Of a stretch of DNA of 64,000 bases, positions 9,384-18,620 are shown piece by piece (positions within the stretch are counted from its first letter, which is position 1; each line of letters opens with the position of its first letter). Where the stretch lies: contig NZ_JAPVQY010000008.1 of assembly GCF_027257875.1 (NCBI RefSeq), positions 1 to 64,000 of the forward strand. Direction: 5' to 3'. Position numbers and translations under genes: made by a program. Under the pieces are notes generated by a model. It was not told the origin of the DNA. It did not search any database and saw only the letters and a list, made by a program, of their open reading frames with translations. Source of the DNA: Burkholderia sp. IMCC1007 (lineage in GTDB: Bacteria; Pseudomonadota; Gammaproteobacteria; Burkholderiales; Burkholderiaceae).

Positions 9384-10412
9384 TCAGACGGTCCAGTCGA
9401 GAATCACCTTGCCGCTTTCGCCGGACAGCATCGCATCGAAGCCTTTCTCGAAATCGTCGGCAGCGAAGCGGTGCGTGATGATCGGCGACAAATCGAGGCC
9501 GCTTTGCAGCATCGCGACCATCTTGTACCAGGTCTCGAACATCTCGCGGCCGTAGATGCCCTTGATCTCGAGGCCCTTGAAGATCACCTGGTTCCAGTCG
9601 ATCGCCGTCTGCGCGGGCGGAATGCCGAGCAGCGCGACCTTGCCGCCGTGATTCATCGCCTCGAGCATGCTCGTAAACGCGCTCGGCACGCCGGACATCT
9701 CGAGACCGACGTCGAAGCCTTCCGTCATCCGCAGGTCGGCCATCACGTCGCGCAGCGACTCGCGTGCGACGTTGACCGCGCGCGTCGCGCCCATCTTGCG
9801 TGCGAGTTCGAGGCGGTAGTCGTTGATGTCGGTGATCACGACGTTGCGCGCCCCGACATGCTTCGCGATCGCCACAGCCATGATGCCGATCGGGCCTGCG
9901 CCGGTGATCAGCACGTCCTCGCCGACGAGGTTGAACGACAGCGCCGTATGCGTCGCGTTGCCGAACGGATCGAAGATCGACGCGAGATCGTCGGAGATCT
10001 CGGGCGGAATCTTGAACGCGTTGAACGCGGGAATCGCCAGATACTCGGCGAATGCGCCTTCGCGGTTCACGCCGACGCCCACCGTGTTGCGGCACAGATG
10101 GCGGCGCCCGGCGCGACAGTTGCGGCAGAAACCGCAGGTGATGTGACCTTCGCCGGATACGCGATCGCCGATCGCGAAGCCGCGCACTTCCTGCCCCATC
10201 TCGACGATCTCGCCGACGTATTCGTGTCCGACGTGCATCGGCACGGGAATCGTCTTCTGCGCCCAGTCGTCCCACTTCCAGATATGGATGTCGGTGCCGC
10301 AGATCGCCGTGCGGCGAATCTTGATCAGCACGTCGTTGTGTCCGACTTCGGGGCGCTTCACACGCGTGAGCGTGAGGCCCGGGCCGCGTTCGAGCTTTGC
10401 CAGTGCTTTCAT
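9384..10412 (-). CDS. tdh: L-threonine 3-dehydrogenase
   Basis: A 342-residue zinc alcohol-dehydrogenase-family enzyme that oxidises L-threonine to 2-amino-3-ketobutyrate with NAD. Visible are the catalytic zinc region [15 protein letters not shown], the structural zinc cysteines in [15 protein letters not shown], the GHEYVGEI motif and the Rossmann GAGPIGIMA. The length equals that of E. coli Tdh. It is downstream of kbl with a 13-bp gap on the same strand, so the two enzymes convert threonine to glycine and acetyl-CoA as one operon. The divergent XRE-cupin regulator is the likely controller. Confidence 0.95.
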   Translation of the reverse strand: MKALAKLERGPGLTLTRVKRPEVGHNDVLIKIRRTAICGTDIHIWKWDDWAQKTIPVPMHVGHEYVGEIVEMGQEVRGFAIGDRVSGEGHITCGFCRNCRAGRRHLCRNTVGVGVNREGAFAEYLAIPAFNAFKIPPEISDDLASIFDPFGNATHTALSFNLVGEDVLITGAGPIGIMAVAIAKHVGARNVVITDINDYRLELARKMGATRAVNVARESLRDVMADLRMTEGFDVGLEMSGVPSAFTSMLEAMNHGGKVALLGIPPAQTAIDWNQVIFKGLEIKGIYGREMFETWYKMVAMLQSGLDLSPIITHRFAADDFEKGFDAMLSGESGKVILDWTV

Positions 10413-10425
10413 GATCGCGCCTCCG

Positions 10426-11625
<1,200 letters not shown>

Positions 11626-11786
11626 CGCAAAGCTCCTGACAGGGTTTCGCAATCCGTTCCGTGCCACTCGTGGCGGCAGCGCAACGGCCTGCTGCTGTTA
11701 TAGTCGGTCGTTCGGTTGACCGCATTTATCCTATATTCCGAACTAGAATTCGAAATACCGAACAACTCTAAGCGAACGGAAACCAA

Positions 11787-12398
11787 ATGGCAAGTTCCTC
11801 CGGGTCGCGGCGCACGCGTGCCGACGCCGCACCGCAGCAGCCGGCCGCGACGCCGCCGCGTGTCGGCGAGCAGATCCAGCGCCTGCGCAACGAGCGCAAG
11901 CTCACGCTCGACGACCTGTCGCGCGCGGCCGGCGTATCGAAGTCGATGCTCTCCGAGATCGAGCGCGACAAGGCCAACCCGACGATCGCGGTGGCTTGGC
12001 GGCTCACGAACGCGCTCGGCATCACGCTCGACGAACTGTTCTCGCAACCGAAAGCGCCCGAGACGATCCGTGTGGACGGCCCGCACGACATTCCGACGCT
12101 GGCTGGCCACGACGGCCGCTACCAGTTGCGCGTGTGGGGCCCGATCGACCTGGCCGGCAAATTCGAGTGGTACGAACTGACGCTGCCGGGCGGCGGCGCG
12201 CTCGTATCGAACGCACACGAACCCGGCACGCGCGAACACCTGACCGTGCTGCAGGGCGCGATGGAAATCGAAGCCGCCGACGCGAGCCGCCGCCTGAAAG
12301 CGGGCGACACCGCCCGCTATCCGGCCGACACGCCGCACGCCATCCGCAACCCCGGCAAGGCCGAGGCGCGCGCACTACTGATCGTGATTCATCGCTGA
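11787..12398 (+). CDS. XRE-family regulator with C-terminal cupin domain
   Basis: A 203-residue regulator with two domains. A Cro/C1-type HTH spans about residues 26-82 (GEQIQRLRNERKLTLDDLSRAAGVSKSML). A cupin small-molecule domain occupies about 110-203 and includes HEPGTREHLTVLQG and YPADTPHAIRNPG. This architecture is common for amino-acid-responsive regulators. It is divergent from kbl-tdh over a 161-bp gap that contains an AT-rich imperfect inverted repeat (near 11738-11756). I infer that it controls threonine degradation; the effector is not evident. Confidence 0.88.
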   Translation: MASSSGSRRTRADAAPQQPAATPPRVGEQIQRLRNERKLTLDDLSRAAGVSKSMLSEIERDKANPTIAVAWRLTNALGITLDELFSQPKAPETIRVDGPHDIPTLAGHDGRYQLRVWGPIDLAGKFEWYELTLPGGGALVSNAHEPGTREHLTVLQGAMEIEAADASRRLKAGDTARYPADTPHAIRNPGKAEARALLIVIHR

Positions 12399-12426
12399 CG
12401 ATGCGTATAGCTGGCCGAATGGCCAG

Positions 12427-12456
12427 TTGCGGAAAATACTGTATGTTTGTACAGTA
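12427..12456 (+). promoter_or_regulatory. SOS (LexA) box overlapping a promoter
   Basis: At 12437-12456 the 20-mer TACTGTATGTTTGTACAGTA has perfect TACTGT and ACAGTA arms around an 8-base spacer. It matches the gammaproteobacterial and betaproteobacterial LexA consensus CTGT-N8-ACAG with both flanking TA pairs. It overlaps a plausible sigma-70 promoter (TTGCGG at 12427, 17-base spacer, TACAGT at 12450). The next gene on the plus strand starts at 12527, 70 bases downstream. Confidence 0.8.
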
Positions 12457-12526
12457 TACGGACATTCCGCCATGCATGGCCGGGTCGGCGCACCGAGGCG
12501 CCTGCTTCGGCCGACAGGAGCCTGCG

Positions 12527-12904
12527 ATGACAGAAGAACAAGATTTGGCCGCGCTCAGCTTCAAGGCTGCCGCGCACGACCTCGAACTGATCGTCCGCCA
12601 TATTGCCGGGCGCTACATCCGCCAGCGCGTCCCGCTGTCGTGGCGTCTGCTGCACGCCATCGAAGCCGAGGCGCTGGCCGATCTCGGCTTTGCCAGCCGG
12701 CATGAAGCCGCTATGCGCCAGTTGTTCGAGCGCCCGTCGGACATGACCTTTCCCGAAACGGACGATCCGATCGATTTCGGCCGATCGAACGCACTCCCAG
12801 CCGTGTTCTCGTTCGCGGTGCTCGCCTATGAAGCAGCGGCAGCGTCGCAGAACGCGTCGCCGCGCGAGCGCGCGCCCCGTCCGTCGAAGGCTTGGGGCGA
12901 CTGA
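12527..12904 (+). CDS. hypothetical protein, first gene behind the SOS box
   Basis: A 125-residue, mostly helical, soluble protein I do not recognise. It has an acidic N-terminus, a central helical section with LELIVRHIAGRYIRQRVPLS and HAIEAEALADLGFAS, and a hydrophilic Ala/Arg/Pro-rich tail. The ATG has a CAGGAG site. No signal peptide or membrane segment is visible. It lies between a LexA box and the recombinase-like gene on the same strand (106-bp gap), so the two may be co-expressed in the SOS response. No function can be assigned. Confidence 0.72.
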   Translation: MTEEQDLAALSFKAAAHDLELIVRHIAGRYIRQRVPLSWRLLHAIEAEALADLGFASRHEAAMRQLFERPSDMTFPETDDPIDFGRSNALPAVFSFAVLAYEAAAASQNASPRERAPRPSKAWGD

Positions 12905-13010
12905 CGCCACGCCCGGGCCGTCCAGCGCGGCGGCCTGCTCCAGCATCCTGCTTACTGCCCGAGACGTTGCGGAAAGGGCTACCATACACGCAACTAACGG
13001 AATAAATAAC

Positions 13011-14024
13011 ATGTCTCTTCCCACGCCCCCCGACATCCCCGCACGGCCTGAAGAAAAGGACCTGTTCGACCGCGGCGCGTCCGACTGGATCGTCTCGCCC
13101 GAAACCGCGTTCGACGCATGGCTTGCCATGCAGGACTACCGTCGTTCATCGGCCGACGTCTATCGCGCGCAATGGGGCGCGTTTCTCACCTGGCTGCGTG
13201 CTCATCAGAAGAACCTCGCCACCGTCGATACCGCGTCGATCGCTCACTTCGTCGGTGAGCTTCCGATCCGGAAAACGCAACGAATGCGCTATTTGAGATT
13301 GATCGAGCGCGTGCTCGACCATATCCGGCGCACCGAGTTCGCATCGACCAACCCTGCCCGCTTCATTGCTCAGGATGGCGAAGCGACTTGGCGAAAGGCC
13401 CGTGACAACGAGCCGACCGGTTTCCTGACACCGACTGAACGCGCGAAGTTGCTCGCTTACCTGTTTTCGCCAATCGGCGTGTCCGGTTCCGCGTACTGGA
13501 AGGAGCGGCGTGATCGCGCGCTCGTTGCCGCGTTTCTCGGCGCTGGCGTGAAAACCGGCGAAGCGCGTGCACTTACGATTAGTTGCATCAATACCAGCGG
13601 CACATCGTTGCAGATCCAGTCGACGCATCCCGATTTCGCGCGCGAAACCCATCTCGCATCGTTCGCGATCGCGTTGCTGGAAGCATGGCTCGTGGAACGC
13701 AAGCGTCAGGAAATTCCGGGCGAACTCGTGTTCCCCGCATCGCATGCCGGCCGGCCGATGCACAAGGCAACGATGCTGCGCGCGATCGACGCGATCGTCG
13801 AATCCGCCGGGCTCACGTCGTCGCGCACTGCGCGCGCGAGTCCGCAAACGCTGCGCAACACCTACGCGGCCGAACTGTTCGAACACGACGTGCCGCCCGA
13901 GCGGGTCGGCAAATGGCTCGGTTTCATGCGCCCGATCTCGTCGAACCGCCTGCATCGCGCGTGGAAAAACTGGCGCGATGATCTCGCCAACGGTGATGCG
14001 TCCGACCAGGACGAAACTCACTGA
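13011..14024 (+). CDS. tyrosine-recombinase-fold protein lacking catalytic residues
   Basis: A 337-residue protein with an N-terminal SAM-like core-binding domain (about 33-115) and a C-terminal region that aligns with the XerC/XerD catalytic domain. The key residues are changed. The box I arginine is Lys181 (GAGVKTGEARAL). The box II H-x-x-R pair reads Gln279-Thr-Leu-Arg282. The following His/Trp position is Asn283 and LGH is LGF (Phe305). The nucleophilic tyrosine position, nine residues on, is Leu314, and no tyrosine occurs after Tyr285. Known family chemistry would therefore not work; DNA binding could remain. It sits 1.7 kb left of the iteron array, next to the KfrA-like gene. Confidence 0.82.
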   Translation: MSLPTPPDIPARPEEKDLFDRGASDWIVSPETAFDAWLAMQDYRRSSADVYRAQWGAFLTWLRAHQKNLATVDTASIAHFVGELPIRKTQRMRYLRLIERVLDHIRRTEFASTNPARFIAQDGEATWRKARDNEPTGFLTPTERAKLLAYLFSPIGVSGSAYWKERRDRALVAAFLGAGVKTGEARALTISCINTSGTSLQIQSTHPDFARETHLASFAIALLEAWLVERKRQEIPGELVFPASHAGRPMHKATMLRAIDAIVESAGLTSSRTARASPQTLRNTYAAELFEHDVPPERVGKWLGFMRPISSNRLHRAWKNWRDDLANGDASDQDETH

Positions 14025-14095
14025 TTCGGAAGCGGCTGCTCACGCGACATGATGCGTGAGCGGCCTTGTGTGGCGCCGCCTCACCGTTTTGCGGC

Positions 14096-14136
14096 TCCCG
14101 AAAAACCTCACCTCAAGCTTCCCGGACAATCTCACC
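14096..14136 (-). repeat. pair of inverted iteron-like sites
   Basis: Minus-strand 17-mers at 14096-14112 (GGTGAGGTTTTTCGGGA, a perfect consensus copy) and 14120-14136 (GGTGAGATTGTCCGGGA, two changes) lie 24 bp apart. They occupy the gap between the convergent recombinase-like and KfrA-like genes, and their orientation is opposite to that of the main array. Confidence 0.75.
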
Positions 14137-14163
14137 TGTGACACCGCGCCGGCGATCGGCGGC

Positions 14164-15363
14164 TCAGCTGCGCGCAAAGCGCGCGACAGCCTCGAATCGG
14201 GAAGGCCATGGCCCCGACGCATGTTCACATTCCGGGCACGACACTTCGAAGCCGTCGTCGCCACGTGACAACTCCGGCTCTCCGTCGCAATGCGGGCACT
14301 CGTTCGGGACCGGTATCTCGTGATCCAGCGACGTCCCGATCGCGGAAAACGCGTCTGCGTCGAGCTGGCCGGCATCGGCCAGCCGCCGAATCAGCGCCGA
14401 GATCTCCGGACTCATGCCGCGGCTCGCGCGCAGCGTGTTCGCCTCGCGCGTCGCGCGTTCCAGTTCGTCGCTCTGGGTGCGCAACTGCTCTTCGAGCCGG
14501 TCCGCACGGGCCTTGGCCGAACTCAGTTGCTGAAGAAAATCGAATTCTTTGCGTTGCACGTCGCGCAGGCCGCTCTGGTACGTCGAAGCCATGCTGCGCA
14601 GCGAATCGAGTTCGACCAGCATCGGTTTGACGCGGCGCTCGGCTTCGGCCACCGCGTCCTTGATCTGCTGCGCATAGTGTTCGGTGCGCTGCTGCAATTC
14701 GGCTTGCAACGTATCGATGCGATCGCGTAACGCAGCGTTCTGCGTCTGTTCGGCGTCGACGCGGCTGGCCATGGCAGCCAGTTCCTTCTCCAGTCGGGCG
14801 ACTGTGGTGAGCAGCGTCGCTTCGTTTGCCGAACCGTGCGTCGATTGCGACGCGAGTTGCACTTCGAGTTCGGTCACGCGTGCTTGCAGCTGGTCGTTGC
14901 GGGTTTCGCTGCGGGCCAGCGCGCCTTCGAGCGTTTCCTGGCGAACGGTGGCGTCGCGCAGGCGCTGCTCCGCGTCGGTCACGGCTGCACGAATCTGTTC
15001 ACGGTCGCCGTCGAGGCTTTCCCGGGCGGCTTTCAACGCTTCTTCATAGAGCGCACCAAGCAACGCGGCCGCCTTTTCCTCCACAGCTTTCGGAATCGCC
15101 GCGCCGTCGAGCCTGACCTTGGACGCGGAGCGGATGCGCTCCCAGAAGTGATCGATGTCCTTCGGAATGTCGCTGGCGCTGCCCGTCTGGGTCAGATCCC
15201 GGACATTGGCGGCCGACGGCCGAATGCCGAGATCGAAGAACAGACGCTTGCACGCATGCAGCGACAATTCCTGACGTCGAGCGCCGCTCGCGCGCAGCGA
15301 TTCGAGTTCTTCCCGGATGGCGTGACGGATTTCATCCAGCGTCATGGCGTGGCTCACAGACAT
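14164..15363 (-). CDS. KfrA-like DNA-binding coiled-coil protein with C-terminal zinc ribbon
   Basis: A 399-residue protein. Residues 1-115 resemble the KfrA N-terminal DNA-binding domain of plasmid proteins (MTLDEIRHAIREELESLRASG, LFFDLGIRPSAANVRDLT). Residues about 120-325 are a long heptad-rich coiled coil. The C-terminus has a CPHC ... CPEC zinc-ribbon pair, which I do not know from classical KfrA. KfrA proteins autoregulate and contribute to plasmid stability and nucleoid structure (known family). An ATG at 15345 is an alternative start. The gene reads away from the iteron array, and its promoter region forms the left edge of the origin. Confidence 0.82.
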   Translation of the reverse strand: MSVSHAMTLDEIRHAIREELESLRASGARRQELSLHACKRLFFDLGIRPSAANVRDLTQTGSASDIPKDIDHFWERIRSASKVRLDGAAIPKAVEEKAAALLGALYEEALKAARESLDGDREQIRAAVTDAEQRLRDATVRQETLEGALARSETRNDQLQARVTELEVQLASQSTHGSANEATLLTTVARLEKELAAMASRVDAEQTQNAALRDRIDTLQAELQQRTEHYAQQIKDAVAEAERRVKPMLVELDSLRSMASTYQSGLRDVQRKEFDFLQQLSSAKARADRLEEQLRTQSDELERATREANTLRASRGMSPEISALIRRLADAGQLDADAFSAIGTSLDHEIPVPNECPHCDGEPELSRGDDGFEVSCPECEHASGPWPSRFEAVARFARS

Positions 15364-15384
15364 TGAGATGTTGCGATCATAACG

Positions 15385-15404
15385 AAATACGTATTTTTTG
15401 ATAC
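15385..15404. promoter_or_regulatory. palindromic operator candidate before the KfrA-like gene
   Basis: AAATACGTATTT (15385-15396) is a perfect 12-bp palindrome and overlaps TTTTTGATAC (15395-15404). The latter motif recurs inside the iteron array at 16491-16500, where a GTATC inverted arm also lies upstream (16472-16476). The site is in the AT-rich leader of the KfrA-like gene and is a reasonable autoregulatory site. Confidence 0.5.
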
Positions 15405-16805
15405 TTTTTTTCGTCGACCGTCGCGAATTTACGTCGCTTCGCACAGAAATCGGGTCTGTGAGGCGATTCACGCGAGTGGCGCTTCAAATCCCGTGAAACA
15501 AAGCGAAGAATGGCTGTCAAGTCATTGTATTACAAGCGTTTTCATGCACGCCTCCAAAAAGGGCATTTGTTTCACATGACAGCCGACATCGCAGCCTGTG
15601 GGTGTTCAGGGGTTGGTGTGTCTGTGGAAAACTCGGGAACGAAGGTCTTGAGAGTATTAGAAGTAAACACCCTTGAACCCTTAGTTAAAAACGTTAACGC
15701 CACGGCACAGCCTTATCCAGCAAGGCTTTCCGGCCGACAAGGTGAAGTTTTACGGGACCCAAGGTGATCTTTTGCGGGAGCAGAAGTGATGGGGTTCGGG
15801 GAGCTGCGTGAGCCGATGCAGGAAAGGTCGTGAGCGGATTCGGGATCACAGTCAAACACGCGTTTTTTCAAAGGTGAGGCTTTTCGGGGCCATACAGCCA
15901 CAGAACCCGCGCTGTGCCTGCGTGCACAGATTTCTGCCTGTGCAGACATAGGTGAGATTTTGCGGGACCTTCTTCGCGCCCTGATTCTGCCCATCTTTTA
16001 GGCGTTTTTCCCGAAAGGTGAGGTTTCACGGGACTCACAGCAGATTTGCTGTGAGGATTTCCGGGAACCGGCCGCCATTTTGCACAGAAAAGCGCGCTGC
16101 GGGGCCTGTGATGCCCGAAAGGTGAGGCTTTTCGGGACGCAAATCCGGGGTTTCCTGCCCGCATCCCGCTGAGGTGAGGTTTTTCGGGAGCTAGATCACA
16201 GCCGGAGATCATGCTCACAGGTGAGGATTTTCGGGAGTCCAATTTGCCCGGAAATTGGTCAAAGGTGAGCCTTTTCAGGACCTGTGACCCGAGTAATTCG
16301 CTGAAAAGCCCGCCAGGACTGGCCGAAATCCGATTTTCGCTGTGCCACTTTTTGGCACAGGTGAGGTTTTTCAGGAGTCGGCACACAGCTGTCGCACTCG
16401 CTTCGAGGCCGGAAAGGTGAGGCTTTTCGGGGGGAGATCGTCCAATGCAGCCGAACGCCAGTTGCGCCTAAGTATCGGATGCGATTGAGATTTTTGATAC
16501 CGCGCCAGTTACGGTGAGATTTTTCGGGAGTCGCTTTTGCGTCCGTTGCAGCGCCGTTTTTTTCAATAAGGTGAGGCTTTTCGGGAGGTCTTGCCGGCTA
16601 GTCCCGCGCGTGTCGGGGATTCGTCGACGAGCGGGTCACAGGATTACGGTTCGCTTGGGTGAGGATTTTCGGGACCGAACGTATTCTGTGCGCTGTACAA
16701 TGCGCGCCCGGGCCTGTGAAGCGGACCCGCTTCACGCTCCGGAGCCGCTTTTCGGGTTGTGTTTCCGTATGCCGCGCGTGATCGCGATCCGCCGGCCAGC
16801 CGCGC

Positions 16806-16821
16806 CTGTACATGCATACAG
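16806..16821. promoter_or_regulatory. second LexA-box-like sequence, inside the origin
   Basis: CTGT-N8-ACAG with exact half-sites (CTGT ACATGCAT ACAG) lies in the largest gap of the iteron array. The outer flanks are C and G in place of the preferred TA pairs, so it is weaker than the box at 12437. A chance match is possible. Confidence 0.4.
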
Positions 16822-16892
16822 GCCTGCACAGGGCCCTCGCAGCGATGCCGTGCGATGCAGCGGAGACGCTGTGACCGATGCACGTCGGAGGA

Positions 16893-16908
16893 GTCGTAAA
16901 ATTACGAC
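16893..16908. promoter_or_regulatory. inverted repeat upstream of iteron 16
   Basis: GTCGTAAAATTACGAC is a 16-bp inverted repeat with one central mismatch, 10 bp left of the iteron at 16918 and about 260 bp before repA. Its position fits an operator for repA autoregulation, but nothing else supports this. Confidence 0.4.
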
Positions 16909-17166
16909 AAATCTAAAGGTGAGGTGATACGGGAGCCGGTTCCGCACGTGTCGCGCACAGGCAAAAATCTGTGAACCGGCGCATCCCGCGACACGTCTGG
17001 AAGAGTCCGGAACGCCCGGATTTCGGACCGGTGAGCGTTTTCGGGAGGCCGTTGGGGTGAGTGCCGCTTTGCACGCGCGCTTCACCGGCTATGGTGAGTA
17101 TGTCGTTCTGGACGCACATCACCACAGGCGCTATCCTTCCGGGAAACTTCTCCTCCGACCCGACGC

Positions 17167-18531
17167 ATGGCCACGAAGCGCGCCAAGAAAACCGATGTGG
17201 ATGTGGTGAGTGCCAGTTCAGCCGAATTGCGTAAGGCCGTCGAGGCGATCGCAATTCAGCCGAAGAGCGGCAAGATCACGCTCCTTACCCGCAAGCTGTT
17301 CAACGTCCTGCTCGCCGTCGCGCAGCAGGCCGACGACTCGGGCGATACCTATCGCGCGCTGCTGTCGGACATCGTCGCCAACTCCGCCTTCGATTCGAAC
17401 GACACCGCACTGGTGAAGGAACACCTGCGCCGCATGGTGTCGGTCCAGGTCGAATGGAGCACGGGCACGTCGAGCCAGAAGCCGGGCCGCAAGTGGGGCA
17501 TTTCGACGCTGATTGCCGATGCCGAAATTCTCGAGGATCCGGCCACCCGCCGCGTGTGGGTCGAATTCTCGTTCGCACCGAAGATCAAGAAGAAGCTGCT
17601 GGACCCGGTGCAATACGCGCGCCTGAGCCTGCAGTTCCAGAGCCAGCTGCGCAGCAGCGCGGGTCTCGCGCTGTACGAAATCTGCGTGCGCTATCTGACG
17701 AACCCAAGCCATCTGACGATGCGCGAACCGTGGGAATGGTGGCGTCCGATTCTGTCGGGCACGCCGGATACTGAAGCCGGCGACGAGGCGAAGCGCGAGT
17801 ACAAGTACTTCAAGCGCGACTATCTGCGCCCGGCGATCGCCGAGGTCAACGCAGTCACCAACATCTTCGTCGAGCTGATCGAGCATCGTGAAGGGCGGCG
17901 GGTCGCGGAGATCCAGTTCCGCGTGACCGAACGCAAGCAGCCGATGCTCGCGCTCGACGAGCATCCGAACGTGTTCGACAGCACGCTGGTCGACCGGATG
18001 GTGAAGCTCGGGATCCCGCTCAAGGAAGCGCAGACGCTCTACGCGGACAGCGAGGAAAACCGGATCCGCGCGGCGCTGCAGATGACCGAGCAGCGGATGC
18101 GCAGCACGACGCTGCCGCCGGTGCGCAGCGCGCCGGCGTTGTTCAAGGATGCGCTGAAGAAGGGTTATGCGCCGCCGGTGGAGTCCGTCGATGCGCTGCC
18201 GGCCGGCACGCCGTCGGCGAAGGTCGTCGCGCCGCAGCCGGACGATTTGAAAGCGCGTCTGCTGAGCGAATTCGCGGCGTTCCGCCGCAAGGAAGCGAAG
18301 GTGCTCTACGAGGAGCAGGGCGACGCCGAGCGCGAAGTGGCGCTCGAGTCGTTCGAGTCGGAGGTGTTGCCGACGATGGGCTCGCACCTGCGTGACGACT
18401 GGCGCAAGCGCGGCCTCGAGTCCAAGCTGGCCGAGACGGCATTTTTCGACTGGCTGGCCCAGAAGACCTGGGGCGAGCCGACCGACGGCGACCTGCTGTC
18501 GTTCACCCTGAATCAATCGCGGGCCGCCTGA
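17167..18531 (+). CDS. repA: replication initiator protein of the Rep_3 family
   Basis: A 454-residue initiator that should bind the upstream iterons and open the origin. Residues about 40-265 match the twin winged-helix Rep_3 fold (LLTRKLFNVLLAVAQQ, FSFAPKIKKKLLDP, LRSSAGLALYEICVRYLTN, YKYFKRDYLRPAIAEVN). The C-terminal 190 residues are a charged extension of the kind found on Burkholderia secondary-chromosome and megaplasmid initiators. Classical Rep_3 proteins are nearer 250-350 residues. The ATG follows a CTCCTCC-rich leader with no strong ribosome site, consistent with low expression. It converges with parB. Confidence 0.92.
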   Translation: MATKRAKKTDVDVVSASSAELRKAVEAIAIQPKSGKITLLTRKLFNVLLAVAQQADDSGDTYRALLSDIVANSAFDSNDTALVKEHLRRMVSVQVEWSTGTSSQKPGRKWGISTLIADAEILEDPATRRVWVEFSFAPKIKKKLLDPVQYARLSLQFQSQLRSSAGLALYEICVRYLTNPSHLTMREPWEWWRPILSGTPDTEAGDEAKREYKYFKRDYLRPAIAEVNAVTNIFVELIEHREGRRVAEIQFRVTERKQPMLALDEHPNVFDSTLVDRMVKLGIPLKEAQTLYADSEENRIRAALQMTEQRMRSTTLPPVRSAPALFKDALKKGYAPPVESVDALPAGTPSAKVVAPQPDDLKARLLSEFAAFRRKEAKVLYEEQGDAEREVALESFESEVLPTMGSHLRDDWRKRGLESKLAETAFFDWLAQKTWGEPTDGDLLSFTLNQSRAA

Positions 18532-18566
18532 GGCCCGCTCAGGCCCACTGACGGGCCGCCCGCCGG

Positions 18567-18584
18567 CCGCCGCCTAAGCGGCGG
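18567..18584. terminator. hairpin between convergent repA and parB
   Basis: CCGCCGC and GCGGCGG form a 7-bp GC stem around CTAA in the 89-bp gap between the two convergent stop codons. It has no T tract; a bidirectional stop signal is plausible. Confidence 0.45.
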
Positions 18585-18620
18585 GTCCGGCGGATCTCCA
18601 GGCCGCACCGGCCGCTTCCG

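Larger units (their letters stand above)
15741..17046 (+). repeat. array of 17 direct iterons
   Basis: All copies are on the plus strand with consensus near GGTGAGGNTTTTCGGGA. The 17-mers start at 15741, 15763, 15873, 15951, 16017, 16050, 16121, 16173, 16220, 16264, 16360, 16416, 16513, 16570, 16658, 16918 and 17030. GTGA and TTTnCnGG are best conserved; the copy at 16918 has GAT in place of TTT. Several spacings are multiples of 11 bp (22, 110, 66, 33, 44, 88), which suggests same-face binding. The widest gap, 16675-16917, contains a LexA-like box and a palindrome. Confidence 0.93.
15364..17166. other. replication origin region of a secondary chromosome
   Basis: A 1.8-kb gene-free stretch between the KfrA-like gene and repA. 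From the left there is the AT-rich leader (15364-15545), a second AT-rich patch (about 15645-15700) ending in a DnaA-box-like TTATCCAG, then 17 direct iterons. The motif CCTGTGA recurs between iterons (for example near 16105, 16281 and 16711). The last 120 bp before repA has no iterons and presumably carries its promoter or leader. Iterons next to a Rep_3 initiator define a theta-type, RepA-dependent origin. The unwinding element is my guess from base composition. Confidence 0.85.

Noticed and set aside
13253-13271. GGTGAGCTTCCGATCCGGA inside the recombinase-like gene as an iteron
   Set aside because: The spacing and the central T tract do not match the consensus; too many mismatches.
13011-14024. 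Active integrase of a genomic island with an attachment site
   Set aside because: Catalytic residues are absent, no tRNA gene or flanking direct repeat is seen, and the gene is embedded in the replicon control region.
15741-17046. CRISPR array
   Set aside because: Repeats are 17 bp, imperfect, and spaced irregularly from 5 to 243 bp; there are no cas genes, and they lie directly upstream of a Rep_3 initiator, so they are iterons.
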